Assembly: GCA_027257055.1 (NCBI GenBank)
Contig: JAPVLO010000083.1
Span: 6,742,001-6,806,000, forward strand
Direction of reading: 5' to 3'
DNA: 64,000 nucleotides
From: Cephalopachus bancanus
Lineage: Eukaryota; Chordata; Mammalia; Primates; Tarsiidae
In this document: one piece after another, positions 12,660 to 23,270 of the stretch
Layout of the letters: the number at the start of each line of letters is the position of its first letter
Numbering within the stretch: position 1 is the stretch's first letter
Notes under the pieces: generated by a model
What the model saw: only the letters and a program-made list of their open reading frames with translations
Told to the model about the DNA's origin: nothing
Databases searched by the model: none
Made by a program: the position numbers and the translations under genes

Positions 12660-14050
12660 TATATTATTATAGTGATGAGGCTTACAAGTGAGGATCAACT
12701 ACATAAGTAGGCTGCATACAGGTGAAATGTGGGCTTCTTTTTATTTTGTTTTGTTTTTTTGAGTTGGAGTCTCACTCTGCCACCCAGACTGGAGTGCAGT
12801 GGCTACTCCTGGCCATTGCAGCCTCGACCTGCTGGGCTCCGAAGATCCTTCCGCCTCAGCCTTCCAAGTAGCTGGAACTACAGGCACACACCACCACACC
12901 AGGCTAATTTTTGATTTATTGTAGAGATGAGGTCTCGCCAAGTTGCCCAGGCGGGTCTCGAACCCCAGGGCTCAGGCAATCCACTCACCTCAGTCTCCCA
13001 AAGCGCTGGGATTACAGGCTGAGCCACCGAGCCCAGCCGAAATGTGGGCTTCTAACTGGCCCTCACTCCCCCTGGTAGTGGATTAGGTGCCCTTGGTGTT
13101 ATAACGTGCCCTCCACTGTCTTTGCTCCGTCCCTCTCAGCAGTGCCCCCAAACTGCTGATCCCTCCTTTGTGTTAATGTAACTAATGTTCAGGTCCCACT
13201 TATAAGTGAGATAATGAGTTATTTAGTTATTTGATTCTGTGGTAGTTCACTTAGTATGATAGTCTCCAACTCCATCCAACATGCTGCAAAGTTTATGATT
13301 TTGTTATTCTTTATGGCTGTGTAAAACTCAATTGTGTATATGTACCACATTTTCTTTATCCAGTCCACTTTCAGTGAGCAGTAGGGTTGGTTCTATGTTT
13401 TTTCTATCTTGAATAATGTGGTAATAAACATGCATGTGCAGGTCTCTTTTGTGGAATGATTTATGTCCCTCCAGGTGTATTCACTGGATTGTATGATAGT
13501 TTAATTTTCAGTTATTTTAAGAATCACCACACTGCTTTCCATAGAGGTTCAACTCACTAACAGTTTACAAGGAGAAAGATTTATACAACCTGAAAAGGAA
13601 TCAGGGTGTTCGCACCAACAATTTTGAAATATCCTCTTTTGTCCTTACCCATGCCAGCATGTGTTGTATTTTGACTTATTAATGATAGCCATTCTTACCA
13701 GAGTTAGGTGGCATCTCATTACAGTTTTGTCTTGCAATTCTCTGATAATTAGTGAAGCTGAGCATTTTTTCATGTGTCTGTTGGCTGCTTGTATGTCATC
13801 TTTTGAGAAGTGTCTGTTCATGTCCTTTGTCTACTCTTTAATTTTTTTTCCCCCTTTTACTTAATTTGAGTTCTTATAGATCCTGGATATTAGACCTTTG
13901 TCACATACATAATTGACAAATTTTTTTCTCCATCTGTGTATTGTGTATTTATGCTCTTGATGGTTTCTTTTGCTGTGAAAAAGCTTTCCAGTTAGATAAG
14001 GTTTCACTTGTCTATCTTAGCTTTTATAGTATTTATTTTTGGGTTCTTTG
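12660..14050 (-). mobile_element. L1 LINE, 3' segment of a twin-primed insertion
   Basis: Read on the minus strand this is the C-terminal third of L1 ORF2 plus the 3' UTR. Plus-strand hallmarks are 'cttatggctgtgta', 'tgtgtatatgtaccacattt', 'tgatagccattcttaccaga' and 'cttgtctatcttagctttta' (an antisense KIDKW block near 14008-14020). The 3' end near 12.66 kb aligns loosely with the 3' UTRs of the L1s at 49.65 and 50.73 kb and is interrupted by the Alu at 12739-13038. At about 14050 the sequence flips into upstream L1 in the opposite orientation. Confidence 0.85.
12739..13038 (-). mobile_element. Alu SINE, inside L1 3' end
   Basis: Minus-strand strepsirrhine-type Alu with a T-rich mixed tail (12739-12760). 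Perfect 15-bp target duplications 'gaaatgtgggcttct' are at 12724-12738 and 13039-13053. The Alu landed in the L1 3' UTR and so is younger than that L1. Confidence 0.96.
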
Positions 14051-15155
14051 TCACAAGACAAGGACTCCCACTTTCGCCCCTCTTGTTCAATATAGAGCTG
14101 GAAATCTTGTCCAGAGCAATCAGGTAAGAGAAGAAAATGAGGGATATCCAAATAAGAAAAGAGGAAGTTATGTTTATCTCTCTTTGAAGAAAATATGATT
14201 CAAAACCTTGTAAACCCTAAGTTGTCTGTCAAAAACCTTCTAACACTGATAAATGGCACTGGTAAAGTCTTGGGTTACAAAAGCAATGTGCAAAAGAGAG
14301 TTGCTTTTCTATACACCAGCAATAAGCAGGTAGAAAACCAAAAAAAGAGCACAATCCCATTCACAATAGCACAAGAAAGAAAGAAATACTTCAGCATCCA
14401 CCTAACCAGAGAAGTGAAAGAGCTTTACAACGAGAACTACAAAATGCTACTCAAGGAAATCAAGGATGACACAAATAAATGGAGAAAACATTCCATGCTC
14501 ATGGACTGGAATAATAAATATTGTCTAGATGTTCATTCTACCCAAGGCAATCTACAGATTCAATACAATACCCATCAAATTATCAATATCTTTTTTCTCA
14601 GACCTGGAAATGACAATAGAAAAATTCATATGGAAACAAAAAAAGAGCATAAATAGCCAGTACATTTCGCAGCAAAAGGAGCCAAAGCAGGAGGTATCAC
14701 ACTTGCAGACTTTAAACTTTATTACAAGGCTACAGTAAACTAGGCAGCCTGATATTAGTATAGGAATAGGAACATAGACCAATGGAACAAGACAGAGGTT
14801 CCAGAAGCAAAAACACAGTCTCTCAACCAACTCATTTTCAACAAAGTCACCAAAACAAGCACTAGGGAAAGAAGACCATATTTAGAAAATGACACTGGGA
14901 AAAATGGTTAACCATATGCAGAAGAACAGAACTGGACCCCTATATTTTACCATATACAAAAATCAACTCAAAATGGATCAAAGACCTAAAAGTAAAACCT
15001 CAAACTATAAGAATCCTAGAAGAAAACGTAGGAAACACCCTTATGCACATCAAAGTAGGCAATGAATTATTGACCAAGTCCCCAAAAGTAATAACTTTTG
15101 AGTGGACAATTATGGCAGAAATCTTCTTAACTAATTGATCAATGTCAACATCATC
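14051..15155 (+). mobile_element. L1 LINE, inverted 5' segment of the twin-primed insertion
   Basis: Plus-strand ORF2 sequence from the reverse transcriptase domain onward: 'gacaaggactcccactttcg' near 14058 (the QGCPLSP region), then a 153-codon open frame at 14195-14656. That frame's product has YKSNVQKRVAFLYTSN-, PFTIAQERKKY- and LTREVKELYNENYK-like blocks. Sequence continues to the NVKPQ/TLMHIKVG-like region by about 15100. It covers ORF2 just upstream of what the adjacent minus-strand piece covers. The FADD catalytic segment is not preserved here. Several frameshifts and stops make it inactive. Confidence 0.85.
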
Positions 15156-15159
15156 AGCA

Positions 15160-15640
15160 GTGAGACATATCAAAATCAAGAAACACAATATGACGCATAA
15201 GGGAGGATACGTCATTTTTCTGATACCCTTGACAAAAATGCACAACTGTAGTCCAATTTTGTGGAAACACCAAACAAATCTTATTTGAGGGACATTCAGC
15301 ACAATAACAACTCAGTGTTCTTCAGAAGTGTCAAGATGATGAAAGACAGGGATATATTCAAAGATTATTACTGATTGCAGAAAACTGAAAAAAAAAAGCA
15401 AACATGCAATGTGGAAATCTGAATAGGATCCTGGAAAAACATAGAGACAGTAGTGGAAATAAATACTGCTGAAATTTTAATCAGGTTTTTATAGTAGATA
15501 TTGCTTCTGATTATTGCACAAAGTTATATAAGATGTTCATTTTGGCACAAGCAGAATAAAGGATTTATGGAAACATTCTGTATTATTTTTATAACTTTTC
15601 ATTTATCCAAATATGGTTGAAATTTTAAAGTATGAGAGGG
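15160..15640 (+). mobile_element. ancient L1M 3' end
   Basis: Resembles an old L1M-type 3' terminus in sense orientation: 'aatcttatttgagggacatt', 'cagaagtgtcaagatgatga', 'aaagacagggatatattc', 'aggatcctgg', 'ttataacttttcatttatcc'. The same family appears in antisense at 4140-4530. No coding capacity. Confidence 0.55.
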
Positions 15641-16360
15641 AGAATACTATAGTAATGAAGAACAGATTAGATTTTGTCAAGCATTGGTGCAAGGTGTGGG
15701 ATAGATTATCATTTATTATAGGAGATAATTATTTTAGATATTGGGATTGTTCTTTATCTTTATTGTATAACAGTTACGGTACTCTCTGCACTTACCAAAA
15801 TACATAGAAAAGTAAATGAAAAAGAGTGAGTTTTATTTTGTGCAAAACTTAAACAAATGTAAAAAAAAGAGCAAGTAACCTGGAAAAATATTTACAACAA
15901 ATAGACAAATATGGTAATAATAAAAAATAAAAGGAATACCAATAAAAGCACAATATGTGAACTAAAATTTATTTCAGAGCCACAACTAACAGAAAAATAA
16001 TAATTATTTGAGATAGCAGTTATATGAAGGTAAAGTGAGTAAAAGATGACATAATCTTTTGAAATAAAGAATTAATTATTTTATGATTGGATGTATAAGT
16101 CATTGGTAATTCACTATGTTAAGTATGTCTATTATATCATTAAAGATGTAAAACTAATACATGTCAACCCATCAATTTTTAAATCTCTTTTAATTTTATT
16201 AAGTCATTTATTCGGTAAATAGAAAGTGATCTTTCATTACCCACCTGGTGGTGGATAATGAATCTCCAGCGGCAGAGCCAGACAGTTAAGTTAAAGGATT
16301 AGCACACAAAGTTAATATAGTGTCCCCCTGTTGCAAACAAGCGCCTGTGAAAAAGGTATG

Positions 16361-16362
<2 letters not shown>
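15641..16362. other. unassigned AT-rich sequence
   Basis: Nothing recognised. Confidence 0.35.

Positions 16363-16414
<52 letters not shown>
16363..16414. repeat. (AC)26 microsatellite
   Basis: 52 bp of uninterrupted AC dinucleotides. One of the two longest perfect dinucleotide tracts in the window, so probably length-polymorphic. Confidence 0.98.
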
Positions 16415-16416
<2 letters not shown>

Positions 16417-19019
16417 CTGGCTTTATGCCAGCTTCCAGATATGAGAAAGGTACCCCATCTGAATTGAAAGTTTAGGATGGCATCTAATTAGTTGACAGTT
16501 TTTGAGCCTGTAGCTTATACTTTGCACCTAGGAGTTGGGGTATGGTACACAAAATGAGACATAGTTTTAGACACTGTGGAAGAGCTAGCACTTAGACCAC
16601 CTGATTAAATGTGTAACCTTAAACGGTCTGGTCTTTCTTTGTAAAGGACATCTCATCCACTTCACACAATGTTCATTGTGGAAAATTACTGATACTTTAA
16701 TGATGGGCTAAAAAGTATCCTGTTGGAAAGCCCAAATCAAAGTGTGCTGGATATATTTTCTTTTCTGCTTACAAGATACTATCTCACAGTTTCCTTCTTA
16801 TTCTCTGCCTGAGATCCTGATCTGGGTGAACCACAGCAATGGGATCCTTCTCACTATAGTTTCTGGTGGCTTAAATTCAATGGAAAATCCTAAATGAAGA
16901 GCAGATAAAGGAAAGTGAATCCAAGGCATTTAATTCCATGGCTGATCTTTAATTTTACTGTTGCCAAATCTGGGGTAGGGAGAGCATGCCCAGATGACTT
17001 TGAATTTCTGATAAAGGACAAATAATTGCCTAAAGATGAGCATGCAGTATTTGGGAGCTGTTAACCCTACTTCAATGTTGTTGGTCTTGCAGAATTTTTC
17101 AAAGATTATAGCTAGTTTCAAGGCAGTCTCTACAAGCAGTTTTCTTATCAAAAGTTCTGTCGTTTTCCAACTCCCCTCTGCTTAGATGAGTATTCACTTT
17201 AATGACAGTGACGTTGAGGAATATTGTCTAAGGTGCTGCATTTTACCTAAAGCAAATTCCAATTTGTATCATCCTCAAGTTCGGTAAAGTAGAAAAATGG
17301 GAAAAAATAAGTTATTAAATTTAAATTACCAAAATGTCATAAGTTCTTTATTACTTTGATTTAATGAATTGCCTTTGTCTCTAATAGCGCTGAAGTCATC
17401 TCTTTTGTATTACATTGACAGCCTTTATAGGAATTAATAATTGGATAGCCTATGAATCTGGAATTATACCCCTAAAACTTGATTGATTCTGCTTATTACA
17501 GGCTAGTGATACAGAGATACCTTAAACGAAACATGAATCCTTAGAAGAATCCTTAGAAGAAGTAGATGATCTTGGACTAAAGACAGGTAAATCAAGACCT
17601 TCGAATCAAAACAATGCTGACAAAAATTTTTTTTAAGATTCCATTGACAATGACAGAAAAATAAGCTTGTTTTGAGATCTTTGCTATCTTTTTTATTACT
17701 TCGTTAAAAAATCTCACTTGTTACTTTATTTACATAAACCTTAGCAATTGTTCTAAAAGTATTTCCAAAATTATGTTCATACATTATTATCATAACTATA
17801 CTTTTAGCTTCCCTTATCAGTTCTCTAGCATGTAAAAATGTCATTCATCTGTGCCTTTCTCTAAATCGATTTGACTATTGCATCTGTCTGCTCCTATTTT
17901 AGCCCCTGAAAAGCACCTCATTGCTGTTGCATTAAATATTACAGAGGGAAGATTCTCTTTAACTGGTTTATTTTTGTATTGGAATTATTCTCATGTATCA
18001 ACTCCAATTTTCAATCTTGTAAAAATTGGGTGCCACAAATCACTGGAATGTGTCTGTAGAAATGATTTCTACCTTGCGGACATAACTTAACTCACCAGAG
18101 GAAACAATTTACATAGGAGCTGTTCTCACCACAGTAGTCAGTCTGTTCTCTCAGACATTCTTCAGCTTGTTTCTTGGGAATTATTAATTTCTATTAAAAT
18201 AATCTACTAATCTCAAAGGATGGATAATTGACTTATTTCTAATGTGATAAATTGTACAATATGTTCCTCACTAGGATACTAATTTTTAAGTGAAAAGCAG
18301 ACGTTCAACTGACTACTTCATACACCCTGTTTTGTCTTTATGATGGTGTTATTAGAAATTTCTAATTAAAAATCCTTACACTGCCAGAGGACCAAGTTTC
18401 CTTGGGATTTATTCCTGGAAACCTGTAAAATAAGACAAGTACAAACAAATCAACCCTGCTTCCTAGAGAGATAATATCTTCATGTGCAACACTGGGGCTG
18501 TTATTTCAACAGCAAGAATACAAACAACAACAAGATTGATCCAGAATTCATCATTAAACTTGACAGAAGCAAAACAGTATGCTGATTTTGCTCTAGAAGT
18601 CAAATTTATGCTCATTAACCAGAGCCCAATTACAGCTCTGGATTTATTTTTGCTGAGACAAGAGAGGTAATAGAAACTATTACATGCTGCATCAGAATAA
18701 ATACAACTGATCAGATGAAACAATGTGCAGGTGAAATTAAGAGAAGGTGAACTGACTTTTTAAAATTAAGCTCAACAGATTGTTAAGACATGTTGTTATG
18801 GTCTAATCTCAGCAATTTAGATATAGGTACTCATATTATTTTAGGGAAATTGATAATCATTTTGCTTTTTATTATTTATTTTATTTCAGCTGGAAATTTA
18901 TTATTTCCTGAGTCTTGTACACCAGGATCCCTCCATTTTACATTAGATTTTTCCAGAATTTGTGCTACAGTAAATATAAAAATACTCAACACTTAATTTT
19001 GTCTACATAAAAAAAATCT
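16415..19019. other. unassigned sequence, possible old repeat at 16.94-17.06 kb
   Basis: Mostly unrecognised. 16940-17060 ('ttgccaaatctggggtag', 'gaatttctgataaaggac', 'caaataattgcc') resembles an old mammalian repeat I cannot name. A 12-bp unit 'atccttagaaga' is duplicated in tandem near 17537-17561. A perfect 16-bp palindrome 'attagaaatttctaat' lies at 18351-18366. Frames of 62-86 codons at 18463-18723 overlap on both strands without family features. Confidence 0.3.
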
Positions 19020-19176
19020 TTTGACAATCAAACTGTGATTTTTTCTATTGATATGTAATCCACATATAATCATATTCCCCCTTTCATGTACAAATCACTG
19101 TTCTTAATGTATTCACAAAGATGTGCAACCATCACAACTAATTCCAGAATAATTTATACTATATATCATTTTGTGT
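19020..19176 (-). mobile_element. L1M LINE, 3' region, antisense (left piece)
   Basis: 'tattgatatgtaatccacat', 'gtattcacaaagatgtgcaa' and 'ccatcacaactaattccaga' match the antisense 3' part of an old L1M. It ends at the 1.09 kb GC-rich insertion. The next recognisable L1M sequence, after 20.28 kb, is several hundred bases further along in L1. Confidence 0.6.
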
Positions 19177-20262
19177 ATCTTCTGGTGTGTGTTGCATGGA
19201 TGTGTGGTTGGGTAGATGCATGATGGATGGATGGAGTCTGGGCAGTTGAGGGAGCTCTGTGTGGTGAGGGCTCCAACAGCCGAGGGCAGGGCAGGATGCA
19301 GGAAACTGTGACCTTTGATGGTTACTTTGGGTCTCAGAACTTTTAAACTAGAGGAATCTTAACAAGCTCCTTGTTTCTAGTTAGAGTTTCATGGGCTTGT
19401 CAAGTCCCAGAGGTCACTGGGGGCTGACAGAAGATGCCTCGTGTTTTTATTTTGCTGAGTGATAAAGACATACAATAAATGACTATCATAATTTCAGAAA
19501 AAGATCTTTAACATCAAGCAGGAAAAACATATTTTCAAACTTTGATATGTTAAAGAACATTGTACACATCGTTCCAAAGCCCTTTCACACTTTACTGTGA
19601 CGCTGGTCAGTTGGCCATTATTTATTGAGCACAAATTGTGTTCTCAGTGAACAAGAAAGTTGCAGCCTCTGTCCTTGCAATGTGGACCTCCAGTGAAGCC
19701 ACCAGGAGGACATTTCAGAGGGACAGATGTGTGCTCAGAAGGGCAGTGCTGAGAGAGCACAGCCCTGGGGTGGCTGTGGGAAAGGCTGGTCCAGGCAAAT
19801 CCTTTTATTGGTCAATGAAAGGACAAGCCCAGACAGGAAGAAGACTCAGAGAGGGTCAGCCATGGCCCCAAGCTGCACAGCCACGAGTGCACAGCTCGAC
19901 AAATGGGTCCTGAGGGAAGTCCCTTGCATCTGCCAGAGCAACTCCAGCAGTTCCAGCAGGTGTCTCCGTAGTTGCTGCCTCGAGGGGTTGGGTAGTCCAC
20001 CTGCCACTCGGCTCCACCTGCTCTCCTGGGAGTGGAGGGACATGGAGGCTGACACTGGGTGACCCCTGGGATGTGCCTGGCAGCTCCCAGGTGATCTTGA
20101 AGAGACTTTTCTGAGGGATGCACATAACAAGAAGGAGGGAAGGTGTCTGATAGGGGATTGGACAATGACCCCTAGCTCCCGGCTGGCAGGATGTGCTGTC
20201 TGCAGGGTCCACCCAGACTGCTCTTAGGGAGGCTCAGTAAGGAGCCTGGACTGGAGCTTCCC
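19177..20262. other. GC-rich 1.09 kb inserted segment with 26-bp flanking direct repeats
   Basis: This block is clearly richer in G+C than its AT-rich L1M surroundings. Near-identical direct repeats bound it: 19151-19176 and 20263-20288, 23 of 26 positions the same, sharing a perfect 15-mer 'tatatcattttgtgt'. No poly(A) or poly(T) abuts either edge, and no terminal inverted repeats are seen. Inside, open frames of 91-118 codons overlap in several frames of both strands (19638-20212). That reflects low stop-codon density in GC-rich DNA more than coding. A short MIR-like stretch ('agactcagagagggtcag', 'caagctgcacagcca') near 19840-19890 suggests it was copied from ordinary genomic DNA. Origin unknown. 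Confidence 0.6.
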
Positions 20263-21524
20263 AATTTATAATGTATATCATTTTGTGTTCGGATCTTTTG
20301 CCAGTTTTTAAATGTGGTTGTCACTTTATGGTAGATTGTAGAAGTTCTTTTTATATTTAAAAGGATACTAAACCCTTTTCAGATATGTAATTTCAAATAT
20401 TTTCTCCCATTTTGTGGAATGTCTTTTTCATTTTTGTCATCGTACCCTTTGAAGAACTTTTTAAAATGAAGATCAATTTATATATTTTCATTTTACTTGT
20501 GCTTTTGGTGTTACATCAAAGAAATCTTAACCCAATCCAAGATCATGAAGATTTACTCATGTATCTGCTTCTAGGAATTTTGTAGTTTCAGTTCTTATAT
20601 CTAGATTTAATATCTATTTTGAGTTAATTTTAATATATAGTGGAAGACAAAGTCATCTACTCTAATGTTTTTGCACGTGGATATCCCTTTGTCCCAGAAC
20701 CATCTGTTAAAAGTACTATTATTTCCCCCATTGAATTATCTTGGCACCTTTGTTAAAAATCAATTAACCATAAAAGTATAAGTTTATTTATGAGCTATAA
20801 ATTCTATTTTCTTTATCTATATTTCTATTCCGTGCCAGTAGCACAGTCTTTTTTATATTAGCTTTATAATGGTATACTCTCAACATTAGCAATAGATGAG
20901 TATTTAGGGTCTCACAAGATCTTTCATCTAGGTTATCTAAGTTGTTGGATTATTTATAGTATTTTCTTATATACTTTTATATTTCTGTAAATTCAATGGT
21001 AATGGCCATGCTTTTGTTACCAATTTTTGTAATTTAAGTCTCCTTTCTTTTACTCTTGGTAATTCTAACTAAATGTATATCAATTTGTGTTGATACTTTA
21101 AAATAGCCGACTTCTGACATTGCTAATTTTATATATTGCTTTTCTATCGATATTTTCATCAGCTTTTGCTCAAATAGTTATTTCCTTTCTTTTTTCCTGC
21201 TTACTTTAAATGAAGTTTGCCTGGCTCCTTTTTTTTTTTTTAAGCTTTTTAAGGTAAAACATTATATTATTGATGTGAGATATTTTTATTAATATAAGTA
21301 CTTTCAGCTATACATTTTAGTTTTATCTCATAAGTTTTGGTGTATTATGTTTTCATTTTTCTTCATCTCAAAGTATTTTCTAATTTCACTTCTGATTTCT
21401 TGCTAAACTGTTATGACAGCTCAAGGTATTTTGTTTATTTTCACATCTTTGTGAATTTTTCATATTTCCTTCTATTGATTTCCAATGCCAATTCACTGAA
21501 GTCAGAGACATGTATTTTAATGTT
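20263..21524 (-). mobile_element. L1M LINE, antisense, ORF2 part
   Basis: Plus-strand marks of an antisense old L1M ORF2: 'ttctcccattttgtggaatg', 'ccaagatcatgaagatttac', 'cacgtggatatccctttgtc', 'ttgaattatcttggcacctt', 'catctcaaagtattttct', 'tgccaattcactgaagtcag'. It is interrupted at about 21525 by a younger L1 and resumes near 23270. Frames are fully eroded. Confidence 0.75.
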
Positions 21525-22051
21525 TCATTTATTTATTTATTCATAACTGACAAACAATAATCATGTATGTTTTGGGGGTATAGCGTGATGTTTTAATCTC
21601 TGAATGCATTATAGATCAGGTTAATCAAGCCAATTAATAAATCCCTCATCTCACCAACTTACGCTTTTTGATGAGAATGTCAAAAATCAATAATTTGAGC
21701 AATTTTAAAATGTACAATACATTATTATTAATTGTGGTCACCATGAGTGCAATAGATTACTAAAACATATTTCTCCAGCTAACTGAAGCTGTGTACCTTT
21801 TGATCAATGTCTTCCTTTTTTCCATTCTTCCTGCTTCCCATCCCAACCTCTGGTAACCATTCTTCTCTGTTCTATGAAATCCATATTTTTTGATTATACA
21901 TATAAGTAAGATTGCAAAGTAATTTCTATGCCTGGCTTATTTCACTTAGCATTATGTCCTCCAGATCCATCCATGTTATGTAGATGACAGAATTTTCTTC
22001 TTTGCTAAGGTTGCTTAATGTTTCTTTGTGTACATATGCCATATTTTCTTT
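21525..22051 (-). mobile_element. L1 LINE inserted in L1M, 3' part
   Basis: Starts with an (attt)n tail ('catttatttatttattcata') and continues as antisense L1 3' UTR and ORF2 end: 'tgtggtcaccatgagtgc', 'ctaactgaagctgtgtacc', 'cacttagcattatgtcctcc', 'agatccatccatgtta'. The RPS10 pseudogene interrupts it at 22052. The same L1 resumes at 22612. Confidence 0.75.
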
Positions 22052-22597
22052 CCTTATTTTTTAAAATTTTTCTGGCTGCAAGTTTATTTCACACAAAATA
22101 ATCTCCTCCAGTTTTACTGAGGTGACTGACCGTGTCCACGACCAAATTTGCCTCTGAACTGGAATTCAGTTGCTGACCCAGCCCCAGCTACAGCTTTCTT
22201 GTCAGCACGAGGGGGCACAGCACTCCGTCTGTAGTGTCTCTGTCAACTTCTCCTCTTGTAAGTCTTGCAGGTTGTTAACCCTCCAGACATTTGGGTTGAG
22301 GTCTGCCAGTCTCTGGACAACTGTGCCCAGCATGGTTGGCACAATCTCAGGGGAGATGGAAGTAATCATGTAGATACTGGATACCCTCATTGGTTAAGTG
22401 TCTCCAGGCAAACTGTTCCTTCATGTAGCCTCAAGACTTGAGAGACTGCATGGCCTTCAGGTTGGGCACATTCTTGTCGGCCAGCTCTGGGTGCTTACGC
22501 ATATGGACGTCCTTCTTGGCCACCATTACTCCCTCCTTAAAAAGGAGTTCATAGATGGCGGTCTGATTCTTCTTGTGCATCAGCATCGCTACGGCTC
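22052..22597 (-). pseudogene. RPS10 pseudogene: RPS10 processed pseudogene
   Basis: On the minus strand from ATG 22586-22584, the translation reads [16 protein letters not shown], then [11 protein letters not shown] and [12 protein letters not shown]: the N-terminus of ribosomal protein eS10, a 40S subunit component of about 165 residues. Relative to RPS10 there is a 9-nt deletion after NVPNL, an Arg-to-TGA stop after 'QSLKS' (22430-22428), and a 12-nt deletion near the WRH/LTNEG block. Frameshifts follow. The C-terminal '[12 protein letters not shown]'-like block is still readable near 22150-22190. There are no introns. An AATAAA lies near 22085, followed by an A-rich tail. Perfect 14-bp duplications 'gccatattttcttt' at 22038-22051 and 22598-22611 prove L1-type retroposition into the host L1. 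Inactive. Confidence 0.95.
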
Positions 22598-23270
22598 GCC
22601 ATATTTTCTTTAATCCATTCATCCATTGATGGACACAGCTTGCTTCCATATCTTGATTACTGTGCTTAATACTGCAACTAAGACAGATGTGGAGATATAT
22701 CTTCAACATCCCAATTTCAATATCTTTGGATATAGACCCAGAAATGAGATTGCTGAATCATATGGCAATCCTACATTTAGGGTTTGTTTGTTTTTGTTTT
22801 TTTTTTTTGAGAAAATATACTGTTTTCTAAAATGACTGTGATAGTTTACATCCCCTCTAACAGTGTTTATGAGTTCCCTTTTCTCCACCTCCTCACCAAC
22901 ACTTATTATCTTTTGTCTTTTTGACAATGACCATTCTAAGAGAGGTTGCATTTCTTTTGCAATATTTTAATTTGCAATATTTTGATTAGAGATGTTGAAC
23001 TTTTAAAAAATATCTTTGTTGGCCATTTAGATGTCTTCTTTTGAGAAATGTGTGTCTTTTCTTCAATTTTAAATCTTCTTCTTCTCCTTCTTCATCTTCT
23101 TCTTATTAGTATTACAATTGTTATTATTATTTAGTATTTCTTTCTTGTTTGAGTTTATTATATATGTTTGGATTTTAGCCCCTTATCAGATATAAGGTTT
23201 GCAAATATTTTCTCTTAATCTGTGGATCATCTCCTCACTCTGTTGATTGTTTTCTCTACTGTAAACTTTT
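22598..23270 (-). mobile_element. L1 LINE inserted in L1M, ORF2 part
   Basis: Continuation of the L1 beginning at 21525: 'aatccattcatccattgatg', 'ggatatagacccagaaatga', 'gctgaatcatatggcaatcc', 'ctccacctcctcaccaaca', 'tttagccccttatcagatat'. Its 5' truncation point is near 23.25-23.30 kb, where sequence returns to the older L1M. A (ttc)n-like patch lies at 23078-23105. Confidence 0.7.

Noticed and set aside
14195..14656. 153-codon frame as a novel protein
   Set aside because: It is L1 ORF2 sequence within the inverted arm of a twin-primed L1.
16363..16414. Short-unit repeats as a CRISPR-like array
   Set aside because: Simple dinucleotide microsatellite with no spacers, in a mammalian genome.
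18351..18366. 16-bp palindrome 'attagaaatttctaat' as an operator or homeodomain site
   Set aside because: AT-rich palindromes of this size are expected by chance in 64 kb of such DNA. No nearby promoter or gene.
19638..20212. Overlapping open frames of 91-118 codons on both strands as possible genes
   Set aside because: They coincide in several frames of both strands of one GC-rich block, which is what low stop-codon density produces. No start context, domain or exon structure supports any of them.
22431..22709. Functional RPS10 gene
   Set aside because: No introns, a stop after about 47 codons, two deletions, frameshifts, an A-rich tail and target duplications make it a processed pseudogene. 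The first part of this frame also runs upstream of the real start into flanking L1.
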